Shown here: positions 42,866 through 54,300 of the stretch, in pieces
Layout: every line of letters starts with the position of its first letter
How positions within the stretch are numbered: position 1 is the stretch's first letter
Origin: Elmis aenea
Lineage: Eukaryota; Arthropoda; Insecta; Coleoptera; Elmidae
NCBI GenBank assembly: GCA_947652605.1
Contig: OX393576.1
Span: 51,870,966-51,934,965, forward strand
Direction: 5' to 3'
DNA length: 64,000 nt
The notes under the pieces: generated by a model
The model's database searches: none
What the model was told of the DNA's origin: nothing
What the model saw: the letters and a program-made list of their open reading frames with translations, nothing else
Position numbers and translations under genes: made by a program

Positions 42866-43660
42866 AATATAACAAGTGCATTGAAAATTATCGATAATTT
42901 TTGGTAAATATGCCCGAATGCAAGTTGAGCTGAAAAAATCACGAGTGCACGAAGTGCCCGAGTGATTTTTTCTGCTTCAACTTGCATGAGTGAAGATTTG
43001 TCAAAAATTATAGATTATTTGCAATGCACGAGTTATATTTTGTCAGAAAATTTCCTTCACCTAACCTATCTGTCAAATTAAAATGTTGTTTAATTCAGAT
43101 AAATTAAAGTATACCTACTACTTACTGCGATTATTATTATTAATAGATCATTTATAACTAATTTTTATTCAAGAATTATATTTTAATAAAAATTAATGAA
43201 CTAAATAGTATTTAGGTACATACATAATCTGTTATGTCAAATTTTACAAGTACTGTCAGAGTGGTGTGTCAGGGGTGTGGTTTAATCTATAAAGTAACGT
43301 TATTGGTCGCCGACATCTGTCAAAAAATTATCAAGACCAAAATACCTTATTCCCTCTCCAAATTTATATTTTCCACCAATCAAAAACTCAGATTTCTTAG
43401 AAACGACCAATAAACGCATGAAAATCTGTTAATTGCGAAAAGTAAATTATCAGTGTATGATTATGTTTATTGGCCGTTTAAAGGAAATCTGAGTTTGTTA
43501 TTGGTCGAAAACGCAAATTTGACAGGAGGATCAACTCCTGGCAGAGGAATGTAAAATTATTACCGTGTAATATTGCTCCTATTGGTAGTCTCTAAAAGAT
43601 TTAAGATTAGTGATTGGTTGAAAACGCAAATTTGACAGGTGAAGGGAATTTTCTCAACAA
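42866..43660. repeat. Hairpin and inverted-repeat block
   Basis: At 42866-43038, GCAAGTTGAGCTGAAAAAAT is mirrored by ATTTTTTCTGCTTCAACTTGC, and outer parts (AACAAGTGCATTG with CAATGCACGAGTT) also pair. At 43050-43640, CCTTCACCTAACC and ATCTGTCAAATT are mirrored by AATTTGACAGGTGAAGGG, and a motif AAAACGCAAATTTGACAGG occurs twice (43498 and 43622). Probably one or two MITEs; the ends are not resolved. Confidence 0.55.
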
Positions 43661-44329
43661 TATTATTTAAATTGATGTAATAAAGTTTGATGAGCCCCGT
43701 TTAAAAGTATTATGTTTCAGACGGCAAACTCAACAGTATTCGCACATCGTATGTTGTAAACGCAAAATATAAGAGAATTCTGTCGAGTTCATTAGGGATC
43801 ATGCATTTCCGGTTTAAATGTCATGTTACCGAGCCGTGGTATTTGGTAAGAATCGTTTTAACAATAGGAAGACAGTCAGTCATCGTTTTGCTTCACAATT
43901 GAGATGGCCGCGATACCCTGGTTCGGTAATGTTCACTCAAAATTAATGTAAGATTCTTCAGGTTGTTTAGTGCTGATTATGGTTTCTATTAATAAATGTG
44001 CTCCTCAAGTAATTTGATTATAATTTTAGTACATTCATCGATCCCTAGCTACGACCCCGACCTCGATGGCTTATGGGGGTACACACATACAAGTACTATA
44101 TTGTTCAAAATACTTGTGCTATTTTCAAAATATTGCGTAATAATATTGAGATTGAAGATTGACAAAATAATTTGAAAATAATTTTGTGCATTGCGCAATA
44201 ACTTGAACATGTGTGTACGCGTTCGGTCATTGCTCAATATCAACTCTATTTTGTTTAGAAGTATGTACGTAAAATGTGGCTTCGTCCATTTTTAAGTAAT
44301 TTTTGTAGTCTAATACTGCTTTTTTAAAA
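43661..44329. other. Intergenic, nothing recognised
   Basis: No gene or transposon end seen. A 64-codon frame on the minus strand is not supported by any motif. Confidence 0.4.
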
Positions 44330-46110
44330 ATTAATTTACAATCTTACAAATCTTTCAGTTTAAAGATTAAAATATTATTGCATTTGATACTTAAAACAAA
44401 TTTTCGAGATATTTTCCAAGCCTAATAGTTTAATGCCATTAAATATTGTGTTTGTATCTGCAAATTATCAAGAAAACCCCAATAACTAGAGAAAAACTGA
44501 TTTTAGACATAACTGACCTTTAATACTTTTTAAGAAATTGTAAAAATATACAGGGTGTTTCTGCACGATGTAGCATAATTTCTACTGGTGAATCTACATT
44601 GGAAAATAGGACGATTTAGCCCATCATGCCTTATAGAAAGTTGCATCGTTGCTAAGTTACAGCCCCATGAAGAGGGGATGAAAAATTGTTGTTTTATTGA
44701 TAAATCAAGTACGCTTTGACCTACAACATTTATATTTGGCACGTATTCTACAATAGGCAAGCGTGTTCTTATGCATAAGTTTGAGCGAAATTCCTCCATA
44801 GGGGGCGCTACAATCGATAATAGCTGATAAATAACCTGCTGTTTTTTTTTTTTGTCGATCGTAATTTCAATTTTTTATGGTAACAGTCGTATAGGTAGGT
44901 CTAAAATGTACATTTTTAGTAACTTAAAGTTTTTTGATAGGAGCCATCGTTTTGAAGAAAAACTCGATTTTATTAAAATATAACTCTGAGATTTATTGAA
45001 AATATTGAACAAAATCATGTTTTATACAAATAAAACTTGACATAACAAATAACTAATAAAAAACATAAAAATAACTAACAACTAAAAATGATTGTTACAA
45101 TAAACGAAAATATGATATCTGACTACATTTGTTTTGTTTGTTAATCCACAGTAAACTAGTTTTTGTTAAATATTTTCAATAAATCTCAGAGTTATATTTT
45201 AATAAAATCGAGTTTTTCTCCAAAACGATGGCTCCTATCAAAAAACTTTAAGTTACTAAAAATTTACATTTTAGACCTACCTATCCGACTGTTACAATAA
45301 AAAATTGAAATTACGATCGACAAAAAAAAACAGCAGGTTATTTATCAGCTATTATCGATTGTAGCGCCCCCTATGGTGGGATTTCGCTTAAACTTATGCA
45401 TAAGAACACGCTAGCCTATTGTAGAATACGTGCCAAATATAAATGTTGTAGGTCAAAGCGTTCTTGATTTATCAATAAAACAACAATTTTTCATCTCTTC
45501 TTCATGGGGTTGTAACTTAGCAACGATGCAACTTTCTATAAGGCATGATGGGCTAAATCGTCCTATTTTTTAATGTAGATTCACCAGTAGAAATTGTGCT
45601 ACATCGTTCAGAAACACCCTGTATAGGATTTTTCATTAAAAAAACTGACTTATTCATGTTTGTAGTTTAACTAAATGGATCGGGCATAAGAAACACACTG
45701 TATATTATTTTAAAATTTTAACTAGTCAACAACCATTGTGACACTATTGTCCTACAAAATTTTAAAGACATTGGTTCTGACATAGTCAAGTTGTAAAATG
45801 TCATTATTTTTTTAGACTCCTGTTTCTGTCAATAATTTTATAAAAACTTAAATAACGACTGAATGAAATATATAAAACCTATATGTTTTTAAAAGAGAAC
45901 TCAATTTTACATTTAAAAATTATAAAATATACTGGGTGTTCCTTTAAAAAAACATGGTGACGTATCGGTGCGCAAAAACCACTGTTTATAGTTAACAATA
46001 ATTTAAGGTTATGTATTAAATTACCACAAACAACTGAAAGACTTTTTTGTAAAGTTGTCACAAGACGAGATATTGATCCGTTACGTTACTTTTTGTACAC
46101 ACTGTGTACA
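44330..46110 (-). mobile_element. CAGGGTG-type foldback arm, split by insertion 44551-45621
   Basis: 44330-44550 plus 45622-46110 together match 63330-64000, for example AACTAGTCAACAA, TGACGTATCGGTGCGC and the outer end CGTTACGTTACTTTTTGTAC. The outer end resembles the one at 4511. It is interrupted exactly at an internal TATA by the foldback 44551-45621. Confidence 0.75.
44551..45621. mobile_element. CAGGGTGTTTC foldback, 1071 bp, nearly palindromic
   Basis: CAGGGTGTTTCTGCACGATG is mirrored by CATCGTTCAGAAACACCCTG with TATA on both sides. Further pairs include GGGGGCGCTACAATCGATAA with TTATCGATTGTAGCGCCCCC and TTTATTGAAAATATTGAAC near the centre. An open frame on the left arm is only the stem. 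The uninterrupted relative at 63521-63545 is the empty site. Confidence 0.9.
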
Positions 46111-46230
46111 TATTAAAGCTTTATTTTTTCCCATTCTGTTAACAATCTGAGCAGCCAAACTACACTTGTACAATATCAAAATTAAAACACTGAGCGTATG
46201 TATGAATTTATTGCACAAACGGTATTGCGC

Positions 46231-46996
46231 CCAGTGATGTAAAATTGCCGTAATTTAAAATTTAGGTAAATTACTGTGGTAATTTACCATTTTTTATTAC
46301 CATTTTTAATTGCCATTTTTAATTGCCATTTTAATTCAGTTACTGATATTAACTCTTCTAAGGCTAAAAAATTTGATTCCTGAGAAGTGCAAGGTTCCTC
46401 CTCATGTTGAAATAAAGTTTTGGGTTCACTTAGGTTTAAATTAAAATGAACAAATAATAACTTTGTGGCTCTTTCATTTGTTAGTTTGTTTCTTTTCTTG
46501 TTATGACTATTGCCAAAAGCAGAAAAATATCTTTCTGTGGCACACGTTTTTGCATGACAATTCAATATTTCTGTAGCTACTTTACCTAAACTTGTAGTTG
46601 AGCAAAGCGACTTCCGCCACAAAACAGAACTTAACGCGGCCCATAAAAAATCCTTTGCAAAATCTTCTTCCTTTGCTTTGTACAAAGCCACCTCAGCCAT
46701 TACTTGACCAATATGACTTCCCCTAATTAAATGTGACGATAGTTTGTTAATATAAATAAGTGTATCAACATATTCATCATTATTTAAGTTTTTATCCATA
46801 TATTTAGGGTCAAGTAAATTTGCAGCAAAATGAACTGGTCTGAGAGCCATTTTCTTTATTTTTTGTAAAAAAATCTTGCACTAGATCTAAATGCGATAAC
46901 AATTTGGTAATTTATGGTAATTTAAAATGGTAAATTACGGATAAATTACGTAAATTAATGTGGTAATTTACGGCGTAAATTACGACTCACATCACA
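46231..46996 (-). mobile_element. Deleted hAT element encoding a transposase C-terminus
   Basis: Ends containing AGTGATGTAAAAT (left) and inverted GTGATGTGAGTCGTAAT (right) with GGTAAATTACGG-like subterminal repeats on both sides enclose a hAT transposase fragment. No clean 8-bp duplication was found, so the exact borders are uncertain. Confidence 0.65.
46284..46850 (-). pseudogene. hAT transposase, C-terminal dimerisation region
   Basis: A 188-codon open frame. The decisive part is in the middle: CATERYFSAFGNSHNKKRN followed by LTNERATKLLFVHFNLNL, the hAT family C-terminal dimerisation signature (family form: SER.FSAFG...H.K.RN.L). The N-terminal part has FAANLLDPKYM and FAKDFLWAALSSVLW, typical of the helical insertion-domain region. 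The zinc-finger and the first catalytic Asp regions are absent, so this is a truncated, inactive piece, although it keeps its frame. The frame ends in the element's subterminal repeat. Confidence 0.8.
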
Positions 46997-47008
46997 ATTT
47001 ACAATATA

Positions 47009-47415
47009 CAGGGTGATTAATTGGGACCGGGCATTAAAAATTTATGAAGAATGAAAAAGGGTATTGATCTGAAATTTTGGTTATGACCATAATGGCCTAT
47101 GATCTGTTAAATGAAAATATTTTCAAGATGGCGACACTTTCGGAATTACCAGAATTGACGTCTACTTTCTTATTTCAAATACAATGGTCTATTTTTTATT
47201 GGATTTTTTGACATAACACTTTATTTTAGAGGGCCTTTTAATAGCATTTCCTATACCTAAGTGCAGTAGTTTTTTAGATTTTTGGACATTTTTTAAATTT
47301 TTTAATTTTCATCTTGATGCTTAATATTATCTACCGCCACCATTTTTGAAGAGAAACCGCTTAAATTTATACTATGCATAGAACAAACCTTGGAGTTCAT
47401 CCTGGAATTTTTGCA
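47009..47415 (-). mobile_element. Inverted copy of the repeat at 5385-5796
   Basis: It starts TATA-CAGGGTGATTAATTGGGACC, then AAAATGGTGGCGG-type and CCAGGATGAACT-type sequence (read on the minus strand) in the same order as 5385-5796. It ends next to the foldback from 47432. Confidence 0.7.
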
Positions 47416-47431
47416 ATCGATGCATCACTTA

Positions 47432-48285
47432 CAGGGTGTCCAGAATTCTGCATCAATTTGTATTAACGTTTCCTATAACTATGTGCAATAATTCTCAAGT
47501 TTTTAAGAATTTTTAATAAAGTTAAGGAAAAGGTAACATTTTTAAATAATAAGCCTTGGAAATGACAACAAATGCCAATAACAATAACTGTCAACCACTT
47601 TTATCGCGTTTGTCAGAAGTATCCATGAAAATGGAAAATAAAAAGTAGGTATTCAAACATGGATATTTTGAATTTATTTTACATTCATGGACAATATCAC
47701 AAGATTATTGAAAATGCGAACGAGTAGTTGTGCATGTTTAATGTAGCTTGTACAGCATAATATGTTAAACCCAAGTCTTGCGCTGCCAATCGAATTGGCC
47801 GCTGAGGATGGGCATTAAAATATCCCAGGATGTTAACTTCATTAGTTTCATTATTTGTCACACGCTTAGGTCGAATACTACCAGTTTCAATCTTCTAAAT
47901 TGCAAAAAAATTGATTCTATTCTTGAAATTTCTGTCTGGTCATTATAGTCAAATGAGGATACCTCACACTGAGCACACAGCAAGTTCTTTCAATAATCTT
48001 GTGACATTCTTCGTGAATATAAAATAAGTTCAAAATATTCGTGTTTCAAAACTCTTTATTTTCCATTTTCATGGATACTTCAGACAAACGCGATAAAAGT
48101 TGTTGACAGCACAGAACATAGCTACGTTGACAGTTATTAATATTGGCATTTGTTGTTATTTCCACGGCTTGCTATTTAAAAATGTTACCTTTTCTCTTAA
48201 CTTTATTAAAAATTCTTAATAACTCGAAAATTGTTTCAGATTGGTATAGGAAACGTTAATACAGATTGATGCAGAATTTAATTTT
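47432..48285. mobile_element. Foldback with CAGGGTGTCCAGAATTCTGC end
   Basis: CCAGAATTCTGCATCAATTT with GTATTAACGTTTCCTATA is mirrored at 48247-48285. Inside, ATAACTGTCAACCACTTTTA pairs with TAAAAGTTGTTGACAG, and CATGAAAATGGAAAATAAAA pairs with TTTATTTTCCATTTTCATG. The right outer end is lost. It ends about 100 bp past the gene C stop. Confidence 0.7.
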
Positions 48286-48335
48286 GCATTAGAAAGTTTA
48301 AAAAAAAATAGGCATTGTATTTGAAAAAAACGAGT

Positions 48336-48341
48336 TTTATT
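48336..48341 (-). terminator. Candidate poly(A) signal of gene C
   Basis: AATAAA on the minus strand about 43 bp downstream of the gene C stop codon. Confidence 0.5.
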
Positions 48342-48383
48342 GGTCTGAAGTTGGGCCTTAACATGAGAAATGTCCAGACTGTA

Positions 48384-51300
48384 TTATTTTAAATTTAAAA
48401 TACATAACATAGAACTTATTAATAGTACAATATTTATATTGATAATACCACCAACACTTGGTTTGAAATACTCCTGTAACATAGGAATAAGAGTATCAGT
48501 CCACTGCAAGTTGATCTTTGCAGCGACAAGGGCAGTACGAGCCACAGCGGCAGCGTCTTCTAGGTTATTTTGATTTTGTCTCACAAAATTTTCAAGCTAA
48601 AACAATTTATTTCAATTAAAAAAAGCATTTATTACAATACAAATCAGGTTATGAATATTGCTTTAATTGTTTGTAAAATTGGTTGAAAAGTTGTGGGTTT
48701 TTTCTAACTTACTTTCTCTATTTGTTCTTTTGTTGTGAGAGCTTTAGCTAAACTCAATAATGTAGTGGGCAATACATTCATAGATTTGTAACTGTAAAAC
48801 ATAAATTAAATTAGTGAATAACAAAGTAAGAAATCTTATGTACAATACTTTTTTGCAATTTGTGAGAAATTTTTAATAAAAAAATCCAATGCAATATCAA
48901 CTCCTTTTGAGTTTGCCACAATTGATAAGAATACTTTGTATCCATTCTGTCTGCGTATTCCAGATGATGAGTTAACTGATTTTTCCAAGAGACTAAAAAT
49001 AAAAACTTGCATTACATACATTAAACTTCATCTTTTTACAACGATGCAGGTTATTTTGATCTGCTTATAAATAATCCGTTTTATGACATAATCACAGTAA
49101 AGTTAATAAGTAATTGGTGGTAAATAAAAAAAGTTTTAGGTCAAAAAAACATAGATCATCATGTAGGTGAATGTACAGGGTACATTGGTGTCTTTTTTTA
49201 TTAAACTTTGCAGTTTTTCCCTTATTTTTCCGAAGGAAATGAGCAGTGGCACGTATAACACGCGACAAAACATTTAGTTTTGATGTTCTCGATGCAATAA
49301 ACACAGCCTTGTTCAGATTCTAGCAGCAACATATCGTGACCTTCCCTGGTGAGTTTGCACAAAAAACTGCACATTTTTCCATTTTTGGCAATTTAACTAT
49401 TTCTCTATCTTAAATATTAAAGTAATTTTTGCGATCGCATTGGCCATGAAACCGTCAGATAAAATCGAATTTCTTCTATTTACCAATTCGCTCATTCCTT
49501 TCAACTAAAATGGTGCAAAGTTTTTGAAAAAATCTTAAGCGGTTCCGGAGAAAAACGTCAAAAACGAAACCCCTGCTAAGGCGCTGATTTGAGAAGTTGT
49601 ATAACTAAATCTATGCGACTTGCATAGGCGTTTAACAAGGGGGAAACTGTTTTAACAAGGGCCTCTGGGACCGTTTAAAATTTTTTTAAAACATTTGCAC
49701 CATTTTACTTGCAAAGGATGCGCGCATTTGTAAATAGAAGAAATTTGATCTTATCTTTGACGGTTTCTTGGCCAACGCAATCGCATAAATTACCTTTATT
49801 ATTCAACTTTTCAGGTTTTCCCTTATTTTTTCGGAAGCAAATGGCCAGTGGCACGTATAACTCTGCAAAACATTTAGTTTTAATGTTCTTGATGCAATAA
49901 ACACAGCCTTCATCAGATTCTAGCGACAACATACCGTGACCTTGTCAGAACCATCAAAAATATTTATAGCCAAATATGTTTCAATTAAAAAAAAATAATT
50001 GTGTCATAAATTTTAAACGGCGAGCGTTACATTGTTTTTAATAGTATCTACCAATAAATTCTACATAACAATATCTTAAAATAATTTTCCAAATTTTTTA
50101 GATATTTACAACAATAACTGGGATGACACATAAACATGACAAAATAACAGTATTTTTTTTTTTTGTATAACTCAAAAACTGGAATTGATAGAATATTTTT
50201 AAAAACGGAGCCGAGTTTGTCTAAAAATCTGCTTATTTTTGATAATTTAATTGTTTCTCTACCTTGAATATTAAGCGAGATATTCATGTAATCCTATCGA
50301 ATTTGGATGACCCTGTACAAGTTGGTGGTGCTACCCAAAAGTTCCCGGAATCGAAACTTCCAGCTCGAGAGGAGTGTGGTACAGAAGTGCACCATCGCGT
50401 CGTCTCCAGTATCACTAATGAGCCCATCTAGCGTTATTTGTTACCGTAAAAGGCCACATTAGTTTACATTGTGCAATTTTGTGAGGTTATTTTTTTTTAT
50501 GTTTGTTTTAAACTCGGGAAAGACACACCAAGTGTTAAAGCAAGCTTTTGGTGACAAAGCTAAAGTTCATACTTATACCTAAGAGTGACTTCGGCGTTTT
50601 CAAAATAAGGTAAATTTTTTTTTTAAGTGTGTGATTTTTGAATAAATAAATTGCGGTTACTTTTGGGTAGCACCACTATGTGATTTTATAAAACATGCTT
50701 ACAGTTTTATTTTACTTTTATCCTCAGTGCAACATAATGATTGCATAATCTTCATCTGTAATTGAGGTTTATTTTTTGCGTCACAGAATTTATTCCACAG
50801 TATTTCCCAGTTGCTACTGTTTTTGCTAACTGAAGTACAATAAACAACACTTCTCAAATCGGGTTGAACTCTTAAAAGATTAGCGTAAAAAATAAAAAGT
50901 AAATATATTTTTTTTAAATTACTGTTGATTAAGTACTGTGTATTTATGAAACTTCTTATTTGCCCAGCTAATACATTCTGGATTTTGTAATTTGCATGCC
51001 CATTTTAACGCAAGAACTTTCTTTTTGACCTTTATTAAATCGTCTTGGTCTTTTATTTCTACTGAAACGGTCTTGTATAAGTTGTCCATCAAGTCTAAAA
51101 TGTAGCCCTAAAATAAAATAATTAACTAAAAGAAGTCGGATGGTTCAAATTTGAGATGCTATCCAATAGATTTAAACAAAATAGAAAATATTTAACAAAA
51201 TTACGTCGAAGATATCTAGGGTTATAATGTGTTTTTGATTAAAAGAAGCAGCTCGTTTATTTTCCTACATATGAAAATTGCATTTAACGTTTTTACCACG

Positions 51301-54300
51301 ATTTCTCTATTTTCAAAAATCGTACAAAAGTTATAAAAGTTTTGATTCCTGTTTTTTACAATTATATTTATTCTGTGCTCACGATTTCAATTTCTTAAAT
51401 AAAGCAAGCTTATACATTTGTAAGAACTTCTTTGAAAAGACAATTTTTTTCAGCTTTTTGTGAAATTCTCTGTTGTCTCAGTAAGAAAAAGCTTATTGTA
51501 AATAAAAATATTTTTTTTTTGTAAAAAATACCAAGATATTTCAGATTTGGAAAAGACAAAAAATGTTTGTACTATTATTTGACTAACTTAAAGTACATGT
51601 ATTTATTATAAAAATAGCTTCTTTTACTTGTAAGATAAAGCACTCATAGAAAAATGTACAGGGTGTCCACCTTGTGCGTAATATCTTTGTGCCTCATTTA
51701 TATATCGATATAGGAAAAGCTTAAATAAAGAATTTGTTTTTTAAGTTTGTTATTCAAAAAACGATAGGTTAATTTATTGGTTATTTTTCTAGTTCGTTGA
51801 TTATATTTTTCAACTTATTTTAGGATTTTAGTGATTTTTTGTTTGTTTTGGTAGCAATGAATTTAACATGTTTGATATTTAAAAAATACCAAACTTCATA
51901 TATTAAAAAAGAAAACATGAAAACTATAATTATTAATGAAGTTGTTTTAGACCAATAATTGCATAATCTAAAATTACTTTTACCTGTACAGCGTTTTGTA
52001 TTTGCTCGCCAATTACTCTTAAAAGAACATCCTGTATATTTCTATTTTTTGGATCTCTTTTAAAAAACGTACACGGTTTATTTTACATTTGCTTATACAA
52101 AATAAGTCTTTACTTAATAGAACACCCTATATTTTTTTTACATCCTCTTGTTAATAATAATAATAAGAAATCTTTATTTAGCAAAGTAAAGTCTACAATT
52201 TGCGTACAAAATTAAAATTTTATTTGATACCTACTGGAAATTTAAGTGAACTAATTTAAAATAAAAAACATATTAATATAAATGTAAATAATGTAAATAG
52301 TACTTAAAAGTGATTGTGAATTTAAAATTGTCACCGATTAATTTGGTTGAATTTTTAAGTCTTAACACTTTATTTTTTTTCTATAACTAAAGATTTTTAA
52401 AAGATAATACATTGTCTGTTAAGAAATTTAAGAAATATAGTTTTTCATTTAATCGTTTACCTATTTATTTGTAAAGTTAAGCAAAATTGACCGAGCTAAA
52501 CAAACACCCAGGGTAATATTTCAACATTATAAGAGTGTTACCTACATTAGATTTTCAAAATATTTAACTTTTTTGAAGTGTCAACAATCTTAAAAAAAAA
52601 AACAACACAAATAACTTAAAAACGTTTATTTTAAGAACAACAAACCTCAACATTTTGGAAAAAGAATTGATTTGGCGTATGAAAATCAAAAAGTTTAAAA
52701 TATACAGGGTGTTTTAAAGGAATAAAGGTTGGTATTGATTAACGAAAACAAAGCTTATTATAGCTGAATATATTATTTAGGTTATGCACCTATTGATCCC
52801 AAATATCTGTTTGATTAAATTTTTTTTTAAATTAGTGGTTAATAAAACTCCAGTTTGTTTTCTTATCCAACATTTTTTACTACTGTAAGCACAGTCATAA
52901 ATTTAAAAAAAAAGTGTCTGAGTAAATCTAATAATTAGATTTGTGTCGTAACTGCCTTCATTGCAAAATTATATAGTTTGGTTTGAACTTACTTTTAATT
53001 TTGCGGCAACATCTGTATCCCCTAATGTCTGAATCAAGGAGTCAAATTCTGTAAAAGCGGCAGCCCATGGTAAATATTCAGTTTCTTGTTTCAAATACGA
53101 TGCAATATCTAATGCTTGCTCATAACTTAGCCTGTTGGCGCGTGCTAAATTTAAAGCATCATCTACAATTTGTGCCCTGTTTATGACATCTATTTTCGTG
53201 AAGTTTACACTTTTCATCGCCTTGATAATTCTCTCCCAAAGATGGACGTCATAGTTAACACGATAATATCCTTAAAGTGTATTATTTAATTTCGTATTTG
53301 TTTTAGAACAATACATGTGGACTAAAATTTTGAATACATACCTGATTGCTTTAGGTTTATTATGATCCATTCATTTTGATCACGAATCGCGTTTAGTATT
53401 TTGCTATTGGGTATGTTGGCTAAGGGTTTTAACCATAACTTCGGTGCAATATTATGAAAATTTGGATTACTTGAACTAGTAAACGTTATGGGAATATACC
53501 AGCTTTCTTGGCTTGTGCCGTTTAGAAGGAATCGTTCCTAAAATTTGTATGTGTCAGGGACAAAGCAAAAAAATGTTATTATGCTACTAAAAAATTTTTG
53601 ATACGAAAGAAAGTTCTACAAGAATGTAAATATGACATTATTTATTGCAGTTCAGGTCCTAATACTTATCGTTATAAACTTTTAAACTACTTAAACAAAA
53701 TACACTCAAAAGAGAAGAATAGAAGGATGTACACTACCCTTTCACTGCGGGAACCGTATTAATCCGCATTTAATTTTTTTGGCTCGTGTGCGGAAACCGG
53801 AATAATACGCCGACGTGTTTTAAACACTTTTTGAAGCAACAGACCACCTGCCGTATTTTTTAGCATGCTATGGCATACTGTGCTTCATATTCAACGTGAT
53901 AGCTCGCTATTTGTGTATGACACTTTTTTGCTGCAGACTGCAGGAACCGCAAAATTTCGCGCTGTTTATTTAGATTGTATTTTTCAGAGCGCACGCCAAG
54001 TATACTTACATGTTACTTGTTTATTGGACAAATCTGTTTGCATTTTATAAAAGTATAAATAAATACTTGAATATTTCTATGCGGTTACGATCAATACCAG
54101 TTGAAATCTATAATCTAAACTGGGTAAACGCTTAGAAAATGTAATTAGGGTTCATCCACATAATCCAGGGCGGTAGTTTACAGTTAGAATCTGTTTGCAT
54201 TTGTATCAAAGTATGCGTAAATACCTGAATATTTCGATGTAGTGACGAACAATACCAGTTGAATTTTATAATCTAAATTGGGTTAACTCTAAAGCTGCGT

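Noticed and set aside
43000..43700. Possible Helitron (hairpin near an end)
   Set aside because: No 5'-TC or CTRR-3' end with a hairpin just inside was found, and the hairpin has duplicated outer arms.
44530..44799. 89-codon minus-strand frame
   Set aside because: It lies on the stem of the foldback 44551-45621 and has no protein signature.
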